DNA of 64,000 bases, from assembly GCA_001466705.2 (NCBI GenBank), contig LATX02000176.1:124001-188000 (forward strand). Reading direction: 5' to 3'. The DNA comes from Moniliophthora roreri (lineage: Eukaryota > Basidiomycota > Agaricomycetes > Agaricales > Marasmiaceae). This document shows positions 34,764-46,707 of this stretch, in pieces (position 1 is the first letter of the stretch; every line of letters starts with the position of its first letter). The position numbers were made by a program, and so were the translations under genes. A model generated the notes under the pieces. The model did not search any database. It saw nothing but the letters and a program-made list of their open reading frames with translations, and had not been told where the DNA came from.

Positions 34764-36345
34764 ATGGGACTCTCCAGAGCGACACGGATTAAGCTTCTCC
34801 TTGCGATTGACATCATTTTCTTTTTCGTGGAACTGGGCGTTGGTATGAACTTGAAGGCTTCTGGCTTCGTCAGTCGCTCATCATGTACTCAGGTTGTGCT
34901 GTCAGATCGTTGGCTCTCATAGCGGACAGTTTCCATATGCTCAAGTATGCCCATTGGCCTTTACACGAGTTGAACAAATCTCTAACGCAGTTTTTGTGGA
35001 CAGCGATGTCGTGAGTCTGATAGTAGCACTCTACGCGATCAAGTTGACGGCGAAGAATGCAACCGATTCGAGATATTCCTATGGATGGCATCGTGCCGAA
35101 ATTCTGGCTGCCCTCACCAACGGCGTTTTCTTACTCGCAATATGTGTGTCTATCTTCCTGGAGGCCATACAACGTTTTGCCACTAAACCAGGTTCGTCAT
35201 ATTGGCTCTAGTGCAGATGCCTCATGCTGATTCAGATTGCCTCGTGCAGAGGTTGGCAATCCGCGTCTCATAGTCATTGTCGGCGCTTGGGGTCTTCTTT
35301 CAAATATGGTCGGGCTCTTTTTGTTCCATGGTGGGTCTGGTGGTTCTTGGTTTTGAATCTCAAAGCTCAGACTGTTCAGAACACGGCCACTCACACTCAC
35401 ATTCCACACCACCGAATGCCGCCCTCACAGAGCTCCGCGACAAACATGAGGACACTGTTATGTCAAGAACACCAATCCGAACCTCTGACGAACTTCAGCG
35501 GTCTCGATCCCGTACCAGTTCGTCCCTCTATGGACACCCAGCAGCTACTCGAGCAGCTCTCGTGCAGACTGCGGAGGAAATAGCTGCGGGGCCATCTTCG
35601 GAGCCCCCCATTGAGATGCGTAGTCAAGTTAGGATGCCATCATCGCCTACACACAGAGGTGATCATTCGCACTCGCACGGACACTCACACGGTTCCATGA
35701 ATATGCGAGGAATCTTACTCCACGTCGCGGGCGATGCACTGACCAATATCGGTGTCATTGCCACGGGTCTCATCATCTGGTTGACCAATTGGAGCTTCAA
35801 GATCTACTTTGACCCCATGATTAGTTTGGTGATTGCGATTATTATCTGTGCTTCCGCTGTTCCACTAGGTGTGCATTCCTTTTTTCATAGATTCCGCTTC
35901 TCTATGAGCTGACGGTAATTATAGTTCGTAGCACCTCACTCATCCTTCTTCAAGGTGTGCCTCGTCATGTCTCATTGGATGATGTACGGAGTGCCATCTT
36001 GGCAGTAGATGGCGTGTTGTCTGTCCATGAACTCCACGTTTGGCAACTATCTGAGTCCAAGACTGTTGCTTCAGTTCATGTATTGGCTTCGCCAAGCCAC
36101 GACTTTATGCCTGTGGCTGCTCAAATTCGCAACGCCCTTCATCATCATGGTATTCACTCCAGCACCATACAGCCAGAATATAATGGCAATGGGACAGTGC
36201 GTACTCATCTGTTTTCAGCGTTCAAGTACTTACTGTGTATTAGTCGTCGGAAGAAGGATCTTGCCTTATCGTTTGCCCCAAGGACGAGAATTGCAACCCA
36301 CAAGAAAATGCATGCTGTCGTGAGTGTTCCGGGTATACTTTCTAG
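34764..36345 (+). CDS. Cation diffusion facilitator (zinc transporter, Zrc1/Cot1 type), copy 1
   Basis: Proton-coupled export of zinc into the vacuole or ER lumen is the known role of the family. MGLSRATRIKLLLAID opens TM1. After two introns, SLALIADSFHML-ND gives the HxxxD zinc site of TM2. TM3 follows YSYGWHRAEILAAL. His-rich loop segments are HGHSHSHST and HGDHSHSHGHSHGSMN. TM5 carries HVAGDALTNIGV (the HxxGD site). The C-terminal domain reads VPRHVSLDDVRSAILAVDGV, LHVWQLSESKTVASVHVLAS, and then a Cys-rich tail (CLIVCPKDENCNPQ, ACCREC) ending at TAG 36343-36345. It lies between calpain copies B and C on the same strand. A paralog sits at 56133-57957. Confidence 0.88.
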
Positions 36346-36913
36346 TTGACTGCTCGCTTATTGTTGTAATAGCGCCTTTGATAGACGTATAAGAGGGGGA
36401 TGTTTCTCTGAAATTCGATCCATTGTATGAACCTGTGTAGATTCTACTTCCTTTATCTGTCGGAACCATGTCGATTTACTTCATCTCTTGCTGCGCAATC
36501 GATTGAAGTTACTTATGAGCAAGTCACGGTTCACAACCAATGAATCATCACAACGATGAGTTGTAAAGAGTGGCTCTAGAAGGCCGCGGGTGTGTCACGG
36601 TATGGATCTGGGGTTGATGTGAGTAGCAAAGCTGTGGTACAGTTACACATGTGCTGATCCTCACAGGGTCTCCATAGCAATTGTCGACATTTGCTATCAT
36701 GATGTCTGCAAATCTTCGATTACTAACGTTCAAAAGTGCGCTTGGGAGGTACCCGGTTCCGGTTCACCGTCCTTCGCACTGCATCAAATATAAATGCTGC
36801 TGATATCAAGAAAAAAACTCTCATCCATCCGATCAAAGTCAAGTTCTCGCTGTAATACAGTCGGAATCTCATATAGCTAGCATCCAGGAGATGATTGGAG
36901 CCCTCAACTCAAT

Positions 36914-39388
36914 ATGGGAGAGAAAGACAAGATCTCCAGGACCCCAAAGCGCGGAAAGTCTAGCAAGAAGAAGAGCAAACCTTATAAAGAATATACCCAA
37001 AGGAAGCAGGATTTCGCTATTGTTATCACTGACGAGCTCGATGCAGCAGCGGCAGCGTGCAAATTGGAGGTGGAGCGTATATCAAGGGAATGCAGAGCCA
37101 GTAATCAAAAGTTCAGGTACGTCCTCTCGTCCCATTTTGTCGACCACTCTTATCAACCGTCCTGTTTTCTGAACTCACAGGGATCTCGATTTTGACCTTG
37201 AAAAATACAAGGAGGCATGTCTCTATGGCATATACCCTGAAGATGATCATGACGAAGAATACGACCCATCTGACGTACAACGAGTCACCGAAATATTCAA
37301 AGAACCGCAGTTTTTCGTCGACGGAGTAAGTTCGAACGACATCGTCCAAGGCGCCCTCGGAGACTGCTGGTTTCTTTCTGCGCTGGCGAATGATGTCGGC
37401 CGCTCAAGGCCTCCTAGAACAATGTTGTGCAGCAGTAAGAATTACATTTCTTTTTTGTTGCGACACCATGTTCTCATTCCGACTATTTGTCCAGCGAGAT
37501 GAGGAAGTCGGCGTTTATGGCTTTGTGTTTTTCAGAGACAAAGGTTGGGTTCATGTTATCATTGATGAGTAAGTCGTAACTGGAGATTTAATTATGAAGT
37601 GGCTGACCATCAGTCTTCATGAAGTTATCTCTACACGTCCATTCCCAAGTTCGAAGAACTCAAAGCAAGCGAGAAGGAGTTGTACCATAATGATAAACAG
37701 CTTTACAACAATTCTGCGAGGAAGAATGGGAAGGGCCTGTACTTTGCAAAATCCGCTGTAGATGGAGAAACATGGGCTCCACTCATCGAGAAGGCATATG
37801 CTAAACTACACGGGTGCTACTCTGCGTTATCCGGTGGCTATTCGAATGAAGCAGTCGAAGACATGACAGGGTACGTTTCTGCATTTGGTGTTAGTTTCGA
37901 GATTTCTCACTGCGTTGTCGTTGTAGAGGATTCTCCACCGTTATTTATGCCAAGGTATTCCAGAAACGATCCCGGAAGACTCTTCAATAATATGCTTACA
38001 GGACATTTTTGATACCGATAGGTTCTGGACGGAAGAGCTCCTGCAGGCCAACATCGATCGTGTCTTCGGATGCGTATTCATGGGTCTCAGCAGTCGCCGA
38101 AATAGTGACCGCGACATCCGCGTACACGGGCTGATTGGCGGGCATGCATACTCTGTCTTGCGCGCAGTTGAATACAAGGGAAAGCGTTTTGTAGTAGTAA
38201 GGAACCCTTGGGGTGAGAGCGAATGGACCGGCCCCTGGTCAGATGGCTCAAAGGAGTGGACACCTGAATGGCTGGAAGCGTTACCCGTTCTGGGGCATAT
38301 CTTCGGCGACGATGGACAGTTTGTTATGGAATGTCAGTCTGCTCGCTAGCAGCTTGCTATCCGATTCTGACATGTTTCCTACAGACAAGGACTTCCTCGA
38401 ATGTTGGCAGCAGATAGATCGCACGCTGATACTCGATCCTAGCTGGGTCATGTCTACGCAATGGCTCCATGTTCGCGTGAAGTCTCCCTTCCGAATAGGG
38501 TCCTACGGAGACGTCTCCTGTATGTCCAATGCGTTATTCAACGCGCTACTTTTCGCTCAAAGTCAAGATAGTTACTTTCTCGTTACCTGAACAGTCACGA
38601 ACTCTAATCGTCCTCTCTCTATTGGACGAACGATACTATCAGCCGATATCAGGTCGATGCGCATGGAAACTCGGCTTTGTCCTCTACAAGGAAGGTAAGA
38701 AAGAGCCTATTGGGAAGTCGTACTATTCTCCTTGGGAATCGAGAAGCGTCAACCTGGAGATCGATAAACTGGAAGGTGGAGATTATGTTGTTCATGTGAG
38801 TGATGAAAGGGTTTTGACGAGATCGGTGACCGAGTCGATATAGGTTCAACTGGATCGTCGGGAATACCGTACAGAAGTGAGTGCGTTTGAGCTCCTTTGG
38901 GACACCTTCCTGACCCGTATTAGGGTTATATGAAAGCCATTCGTGAGGACAATCCTACACGTGCATTGGTTCGTGCCATAAGTGATAGGGCAAAGGCCCG
39001 CTCCCTTGCGGCTAGTGAGTCAACTTCACTTCGCAAGCTGCTGCACCTCGTTCTCATCATTCACCCCTCCAGATTTCAACAACACGTGCGAAATGTGCTG
39101 ATCGTTCTTATGAATCGTCTTTACTAACATTGCTTTAGCCATGAAAGCAAATTGTTACCAGTCCCAATCTCGAGCATTGCTGGCCGTAGCTTGGCCGCTG
39201 AAGTCGAGGAAGAGGAGAAGCAGCAAGACGATGACGATGAGCACACAACCTCGGATGAAGACTCAGATGAAGAGGAGGAAGGACCCAAAGTGTCCGAGAT
39301 GCTATCTGTCTTCTTGGGATTGAAGGTGTACATTCACGAGGATGCACCGGCATCTGTCAGCGGCCAGCTCTGCACGCGAAAGAAGTAG
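36914..39388 (+). CDS. Calpain-like cysteine protease, copy C (frameshift just after the active-site Cys)
   Basis: Same exon order as copies A and B. The catalytic Cys motif [12 protein letters not shown] (about 37353-37388) is followed by a one-base excess: gcgaatgatg, where the paralogs predict gcg-acg-atg. The correct frame resumes as [15 protein letters not shown]. No GT-AG intron can absorb it. The rest is intact: [60 protein letters not shown], an acidic Asp/Glu run (about 39210-39285) and the tail [20 protein letters not shown]. It is either a recent pseudogene or a sequence error. Its 3' end lies 93 bp from the convergent pseudouridine synthase gene. Confidence 0.8.
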
Positions 39389-39481
39389 TCATTCAGCGGT
39401 GTTTTGCTGTTGATGTACTTATTACTCTGGCCTTGAGTAATGAACTGGATAAAACTCGTTATGCAAGTAATAGCCCATCAT

Positions 39482-41734
39482 CTAACTCCTGTCCCACTCC
39501 CATCCTTCGGCGCTCCATTCTGGCATTTCCGTCTCAAAGGTGCCCAGACTCGTTGTATATCTCAGTGCATGCAAGAAGATATACAGACTTTCCGGTTTCG
39601 GGTCCGGGTGCAGGGGTAGGTAACATTCCGGGCAGTAAAGCTGCTTCTCACCGCCCTCGCCTTCTTCCACCGCTTGATCTAGTTTGACGGTCTCATCAAC
39701 GTGCGTCTTTGTCGATTGTTCCGGCGTCGAGGATGATTCAGCGTTAGGGTCAGTAGAAGAAGCGATGATAGAACGAGCACGTTCGACTGCTTCTGAAGTT
39801 GTAAGTTGGGTGGGATCCTGAGCAATCGACGGAGTTGTGGTCGACAAGACAGGCTGCTTATCAGCTTCATGTGCCAACGGTGTCGACACCTCGCTGCTCA
39901 GTTCGGACGAAGGTTCTGTCGTGGGATCCTTGACACTCATCGCGCCCATGTACTTGTTCAACTGCTCGTTAATGAACTCTCCCTTTGCCTTCTGCCTCTT
40001 GTTCCTCGGTGGTGGCTTCTTCAAGGCCAACTCTCGAGGAGCTCGAAGTGTCCCTTTGGCCTTGAATATAACATCACGCCAGCGGCTCCAATCTTCTGCT
40101 TCATCCTGTAGAACAGCTTCTTGAACACATGGAGTGGCGAGAAGGTATCAAAGCATACCTTCATGTTCCTTAACCGTGTAATGACGCCAACGGCTTCACT
40201 CGAAAGCGGTACTGGAGAACCCATTCCGATATCTTCGCCCGTCTCTCTGGGCAAGAGCTTCTTCGCAGCCTTGGTAGAACGTTCACCGTCTTCGCTTTCG
40301 GATGGTCGTGAGAGTGATTCAGAATTGCCATGCTCTGTGAGATGTTCAGGCGGTTTGGGTGGGGAGCGTTCCTCAGTGGGGATAATGTCAATGCCGCCTT
40401 TGCCTAGGTTGTCTCCCTAGATTGTTCGTAAGCGTCAATGCGTAGATCGTGGAAGAAGCAACAAACCCAGATTTTGAGCTCAGAGTAGACAGGATCGTTT
40501 GCGATGGGGTGTCCAAGATACTGGAGGTGAACACGGATTTGATGAGCTGTGAAAGCATATTAGAAACCACAACGTGAACCTAATAGCACATAATCTACAC
40601 ACAGCGACCAGTCATAGGTTTGCCTGTATTCCATACATCAATACGTTGCTCCTACATTGGGACAATATAGACTTACAATGTACGACGCTCGTATCAGTGT
40701 TTGGATCATAGCGAATGAGTTGGAAGAGTGTTTCTGCGGGCTGAGAACGGTATCAACAACTGGACTCTCGGCGTAACAGAGATTGCTGCACCTTGCCCTC
40801 GGGATGAACGATATTTAGTCCCATCTGGCGATCGACCGTTAGCAGCGGTTCTTCGCAGACTATTTCTCCCCTGGAAAGACGGTTGAATGCAAGTGCCAAA
40901 GACGGGGGAACAAAAACGCACTCAGGGAACTTTCCGATACACCTGGCGACGTACTCCTTCCTCACAGTGCCCGATACGAACTCCTCCGTCAGTCTTCGTG
41001 CACAATTCGCCGAAGTCGGTATTATCATTAACCCTGATGTCAGACGATCCAGTCGGTTTACAGCTAGAACAAAGAATCAAAACTAGATCGACGCCTTATG
41101 ACGACAAGCACGTACTGTACACTTTCTCATATCCAAAGTCATGGTTAAGAATGGCCACCAATGTATTCCGATGATATCTTCCGCATGCATGAACTGGCTA
41201 ATTGACACGAAGGAATCAGCTTAAGTGAATGACAAGGTCGAGGACAAAGACGAACGAACGATGCTTCCCGGTTTATCCACAATCAAAAACTCACGTTCCT
41301 TGTCTTCTAGTAAGACCTTGACAGGTGTAGCAGTGACCGGAGGCTCATGGCGATGGACGACGTTTCTGAAAAACTTCGTTCAGCGTTCTGGTCGACGAGC
41401 TGGAGGGGACTGCATACATACTCGATTCGGTCCCCGTTCTGTATTACTGTGTCTGGTTTCGCTGTCTCCCCGTTGATTGTAGTAACTCCTGATTCTAAAG
41501 CATATCTCTGCGCGTCGTGTTCCAGTACCCTTCGAGTAAGCAAAAAGCAACACAACGCACATAATATTCCATAGATCTATCCCTGAACTCTGTCGACACA
41601 ACCTCTAGCAATTCCCTTCCTAACCATCTCTCTTTCGCATACGTCGTATATGGGTACCAATATGCAGGTATCTTCTTAAGTCCAGGAGCCGTCTTGTTGA
41701 CAGAAAGGGGAGGTGCTCCTCCCAAAGAAGTCAT
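39482..41734 (-). CDS. RluA-family pseudouridine synthase (RIB2/PUS8/PUS9 type)
   Basis: Isomerises uridine to pseudouridine, in yeast relatives at position 32 of tRNAs. The start chosen is ATG 41732-41734 ([13 protein letters not shown]), because upstream in-frame codons run to a TAG without an ATG. An S4-like segment reads [16 protein letters not shown] and [13 protein letters not shown], then [20 protein letters not shown] and FLIVDKPGS. The catalytic Asp is in [13 protein letters not shown] (about 41055). [16 protein letters not shown] and [20 protein letters not shown] follow, all diagnostic of RluA enzymes. A long C-terminal extension is Ser/Thr-rich with a Cys pair ([11 protein letters not shown]) near the end. 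Many introns. It is convergent with calpain copy C. Confidence 0.88.
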
Positions 41735-42369
41735 GATTAGGCAGGCGATGGCGTGCTTGAATTGCTCTGCAACGGGGACTGTTGAGGGGGCCCTAACCAC
41801 TCTGACTCGAGAGAGGATATTGGTGATGCCTTGACTGGCCAGAGTTGCAAAGGATGATACTGAATGACTCGGCGATGGGAAAGGAAGCTAAAAAATTTCT
41901 GATCATCGGACGCTCTCACGGCGCGTGCCGCGTTGACCCAACTGTGCTGACCGCTACATACTATAGATTGGCAATGAGCCAGCGAGATCAATCAATGTTT
42001 TTCTGCATTCAACGAAATACCTCCAAGACTATGGGCACTCTACACATAACAAGGTAAAAACATACAAGGATCTTGTCTGCGGAAGTCTAGTAGAGTGCGT
42101 GGTCAGAATAGCCGCTACGTTGACCTCACCGATAATCTTAACACCAGTGCAAGGGATGCACCTGGAAACTTGTTACTTCGTCCAGGCCATCTGGGTCCAT
42201 TCGACACATCCGCAAAACCTTTGACTCTTTCAGACCTTCCTCGACCACCTCTTGCACCTGCGATTTGAAGGCACGCCTTCATCTTGGATGTGGAAAGCAT
42301 AACGGATATTCAACACTGTCATTCCTGGATTATTCCCAAAGCTCGTCAGTTGTACAATATGACCAACTG
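41735..42369. other. Spacer upstream of the pseudouridine synthase and HET relic
   Basis: This contains the putative promoter of the minus-strand pseudouridine synthase. No supported gene on either strand. Confidence 0.4.
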
Positions 42370-42902
42370 CACATCAGTTGTCTGTTGCACATGCACCCAA
42401 GGTTTCTTATGTCGCCATTTCTCAAGTTTGGGCAGACGGGCTTGGAAGTACGACAGAGATTGGGCTCCCGATATGCCAGATCCAATGGCACGCAGTCGAA
42501 GTAAATCAAATGGCGCCTGGGATCGCGTTCTGGGTGGACCTTTCGTGTGTCCCTGAGGCACGAGAATTCCGAAAGCAAGCGATCGAGCTCATGGCGCGAA
42601 CTTGATGAGATGCAAATTTTGCGCTTGTTGGATTCTGGGTCCAGCAGTATTCAGTGTCCGCTCCGTTGGAGGGAGAGTTGCTTTCCATATTATCGTCTGG
42701 ATGGATGCAACGTCTGTGGACCCTCCAAGAAGGTTTGCTGGCGCATCGACTCATCTTCGCTTTTGCAGGCGGCTTGAACTTAGCATATCGGTGGCTTAAA
42801 TACCAAAAGGGAAGATCTTCTGGACTGTCTCTTGACAGGATTATCCAGCGAGATTTTTGCTTGACAAAGACTACCCACATGGGGATTCCGCATCATTTGT
42901 AA
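42370..42902 (+). pseudogene. HET-domain (heterokaryon incompatibility type) relic
   Basis: Pieces of a HET domain appear in order but in different frames. KVSYVAISQVWADGLGSTTE and LPICQI come first (about 42400-42480), then FWVDLSCVPEAREFRKQAIE (about 42530-42595), ended by a TGA (42603-42605). After a frame change, GWMQRLWTLQEGLLAHRLIF follows (about 42702-42760). This is the standard order of HET motifs (YVAISHVW, DTLCVP, RLWTLQE). At least two frame disruptions mean it is not translatable as one protein. A full-length HET gene lies 10 kb away at 53-55.8 kb. Confidence 0.75.
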
Positions 42903-43370
42903 TAGGTCCTTTGGCTTGCTGCAATGGAGAACAAGCTGAAGGCCATTCCATCGTATCAACTTTAGTCAAAACGTCAGTGAACGGAGAAAAGTTGACGAAT
43001 GAAGAGGGAAAGACTTGGTCAGCTGGGGATCGGGAAAATTGGCTAGCCGCAGAGAAGAAGTGGCTCGAAGAAACTTGAACAGGGGAGGCTGAAAGAGCTG
43101 AAAGAACGCACCATGAGACTCGAGAGAATCAACAAGGCGAGTCTCAGGCTGTTTCATACTACCGATCTCCTTTACCCCGGACACTCACGTTGAAATACAT
43201 GACTGAAGGCGGACCATATGATCGTCTACAATACCAATACAAGCCGATTGAACATCTTGATTGTCATCCTCTTTAATTCGTTTACAAAGACGCGGTGAAA
43301 TTCGACGAATTTCTCGAGGTCGCAGTGCGGGAGAATGACGAAAATCCTTGGTAGTTCTCGTTGTTTTGTA
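42857..43370 (+). other. Unassigned open stretch with scattered frames
   Basis: A 73-codon frame (42857-43078) with WSAGDRENWLAAEKKWLEE is followed by a charged stretch ELKERTMRLERINKA in another frame, then KYMTEGGPYDRLQYQYKP (about 43195-43250) and VYKDAVKFDEFLEVAVREN (about 43285-43340). This could be an intron-containing small gene or a relic. No family is recognised. Confidence 0.3.
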
Positions 43371-43877
43371 CCATTTCGCTTCACGGTACTTCTCAGCAGG
43401 ACATTCTAGTTAAAGAGCAAAGCAATCACTCGGAACTATAAAGTCATGGAAGAGATGGGAGTTGTAGCACTTGTGACTAACTACAAAATCGGTGTGCCAT
43501 TGGAACGATGGGAGGGGCGTTGGCCAAGATGTTTAATAAGAAGGCTATGTGGTACATCTCGTAGTCTAAGCGAACACTCTGAATTCTGGGCGTCAGCAAC
43601 ACTTCCCCTAGCAAGGCAAGGTAAGAATGCCCGTGTTTAGACCATCGGCGCTAGGACCTTACGTTCATCGGTACCTGGTGTTGGCTGGTGTGTTACAAGG
43701 GCTGTATATTTTCGGCAAATGTGATACGATGTATATAAGCATGTATTGCAGATGCGATGGAGGAAAGAAATCCAGATGAATGAGTGGATGAGTGTTGTGT
43801 GATAATTACTCTTGTGGTACACTTTGATATCAAGGGATTATGCCTAAAATGCAAGAAATGGAAACAGACGATACGAT
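43371..43877. other. Spacer, nothing supported
   Basis: Only short frames on either strand, without motifs. It forms the 3' flank of the minus-strand exon-repeat gene. Confidence 0.4.
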
Positions 43878-45006
43878 TCAGCATTTCACGATATCCTGTC
43901 CAGGCTGCAACTCCTGGAACGGAGCCCGAAGCTGCTCCCGATGTTTTCTAACCTCCTCTTTAACAAAGATCTTTACCTCTCCTTCGCACTTCTCTCGCTC
44001 TTCACAAGCGACATCGATATCCTTTTCAGAACTATCCATGCTCCAGCATTTCAACACATTGAGAGGCGAAGTCGGGCGAGAGACTGGTGATTTGAGGGAG
44101 CAGGAAGACGCGGATCTCGGAACAGGTCGAACGATAGTGCCAGTAGTGGTACCGTTCCATCGGAGGATGTGGTCGGTGATGCGTACTTCAGTAGCATCGT
44201 CGCTAATTTTGACGATGCTCTCAGTATCACAGTTGGCACTATGGCCGTTGTCACTCGTAGCGGGAGTAGATGCGCCAGTAGCGTTTTCTGATCGGTCAGA
44301 GTCGAAGAAGGAGGAGACGAAGCTCCCGGGCAAGTTCCCGGACTCGGACATCAAGGCAGAGCATTCGTCGCTGATGATCTCGTAATTCTGAAGCTTATCG
44401 TTTTTGACAGGGATACTGTGAGTGTGACTATGAGTGAGAGCTTTCCAGAGCTCAGCGATTCTGCGAGAGCGTTCGCTCGAAGTGTCTACGGTAATTGCTT
44501 CGCCTTCAGGATCTTCATTTCCCACAGGAATAGACTGGGAATTTCAATTTAAACACGAGCGTGAACATAAAGCAGAACATACGATAGGGCACTCTTTTTT
44601 TGAGATATCAAATCTTTGATTGTCAAGAGCTTCTAGGTGGCCATTTTCGTCCCTAGCGCTGGGGATGAACTCTGCTTTTGCACGAGGAGACTGACAACGT
44701 GAAATCAGAATGCCTGGATAGTGATAAACACTGGGCGGCGAACCATGGCACAGTCTTCCTTCGGAATGTCGGACCTCTGGTTGTCGAACCCCTCAAGACG
44801 GAGGTCTTCGTCCCTGGTGCTAGGAATAGGTTCTATAATGTGCGACTGAACACGGGGAGTCTGATAACGCGACGTCAGTTATTGCTCGGAGGAGTTGAAA
44901 GACCACGCACCAAGGAGCGTTTTTGAGAGATATCAAATCTCTGGCTGTCCATGGCCTCGAGGCGAGCGAACTCAAAAGAGGAGATAGAGCACTCGGAATG
45001 GGACAT
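43878..45006 (-). CDS. Unknown protein built from three copies of one exon plus a unique C-terminal exon
   Basis: The model gives a 325-residue protein from four exons: 45006-44911, 44860-44744, 44690-44583 and 44534-43878. All three introns (50, 53 and 48 bp) are phase 0. Exons 1-3 (32, 39 and 36 codons) are clearly related. Each ends with a motif of the form (D/N)-S/N-Q-R-F/S-D-I-x-K preceded by LEA or LEG: LEAMDSQRFDISQK, LEGFDNQRSDIPKE, LEALDNQRFDISKK. Exons 2 and 3 also share SPR/TPR openings and S(A/T)RDE. The last exon is 218 residues, Ser/Asp-rich, without a recognised domain (LWKALTHSHTHSIPVK; VKIFVKEEVRKHREQL). No signal peptide or membrane segment is evident. Function is unknown. 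Confidence 0.6.
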
Positions 45007-45899
45007 GTTGTTCTCCGGCCTTCGAGGAACCTGAGCTGCGATGAATTTCGGAAGCGGAAATTGGAATGCTGCGGGATGTAGAATCAATCTCCAACAAGAT
45101 GCCATACTTATAGACATCTGAGAAATGTGGCAGACCCGAGGTGGTGCAGCCACGGCCACACCTGGTGGTAGTGGCATTGTCCCGTTCACCAATAAGGAGG
45201 ATAATGCTACGATGCTCAGGCTTCGACTCTCGTCTTTAAAGGCTAAGACCGAAAATGGCAACATAACAGACAAGGTGCTCGTTGATCATCTTTTTTTGTT
45301 CGTCGCTTCGAGCACTCTGTAACGTTTCTGTACCGTTGAAACATATTTGCCACCTATTTGCCGCGGAAAGAATGGAGGATGTGGCAGCCAGCATGGTCTA
45401 AATGCCATTTTGGACGAATTCTAGTCAGCAGGTCCACGCATCGGACCCATAAAACCGGGCATGATAGACACTTGTGATAGCCACCAAAACCCCACAGACG
45501 GATATCGCCCCCAAAAATGAACGGACCTTCGACAAGCAGAGAACATACTCGACAGGTATGCGTTCAATGACCATTCGTTCAACTGAACTCGTGGTGCTGA
45601 CGATAATACTGGTCTAGTGTTCCTCTTCATCGTCGCTTGGAGACTTTGGGGTCTACTGTGATGAGCCGGAATCCTTATCGCTCCTTGATGAAAAGGGCGG
45701 AGTGATGTTGATGCAAGTATGTCGAGCGAAAAGGGTCCAAATCTCGTTTGCGAGCCCAAAGGTTATCCGAGTGCAGACGTTAAAGGTATGTTTCTCTTCG
45801 AAATTCTGGCATTTGGTTCTGAAAGTGAGTGTTTGTAGATACCTAGTCAACGAACCGACCAAAACTTAACGTGAAACTAGAAGACCACTTGTTGTACTG

Positions 45900-46430
45900 T
45901 ACATACCCTTGCCTGTAGAATATTCCAGAGATACCCTCTTGACTTCCATCGGACCACGGAAAGGTGCATGAGGCCTCTTGAGGAACCAGGATCGTGGTGG
46001 TTTAGGGCTGAGTAACGAGTCGGGAACTATACTGATAGGGGAACAACACCTTGACACGCCATGATGACCTCAATGCTCACCAAGGGCGACCAACATCTTA
46101 GAACCTCTACGCAGTTTCTTGACCTGTTAGACCCTTCACTTTCCATGAGTGAAGCAAGAGTAACCGCCAAGTCTGATACTTCATTCTGCAAATTGGCAGT
46201 GACACTTCGTTGCTCATTTCAGACGGCGAAGACGTTGAGTAGGCTTGTGGTATTTCATAATTGACGTATGGCATATTGACGGTGCGTAAAGTAAACCCCA
46301 TCTGTATGAACTTTGCTCTCATCTCGTTCTCAAGCAGCTCAGCAAATCTTGGCTTTGAACGATATGCGATGCCAGTCTGCTCATCCACGTCAAACTCAAA
46401 AAACAATTTCGTACTGGCAATTCAATTTGT
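45900..46430 (-). CDS. Hypothetical small gene, boundaries uncertain
   Basis: On the minus strand, a frame STKLFFEFDVDEQTGIAYRS continues to KPRFAELLENEMRAKFIQMG (46410-46290). A possible intron (about 46282-46182) leads to NEVSDLAVTLASLMESEG and CVEVLRCW. A further exon (IVPDSLLSPKPPRSWFLKRP, about 46030-45970) may follow. There is no in-frame ATG I can place with confidence and no recognised family. Confidence 0.3.
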
Positions 46431-46707
46431 GATCATTGCAAATGCGGTACCAAAGGACGGCCTTCAGCACACTATCAGAATACGCACTGTGGAAAGTCGG
46501 TCGCTCACTACTGAATGCGATGCACTACCTACGTCTACCCCTTTCGACCCCGCGGACGATATCAGACATCCCCCGGAAATCACTTATAAACCACCCTCCC
46601 TGCCCATTCTACTTAGAACAACTTGGACCCACACCATAACCCTTAGTACCGGAACGTACAGCAACTTATTGCTTCACTGCCCACCAGTCACAAATCATTT
46701 ATAACTC

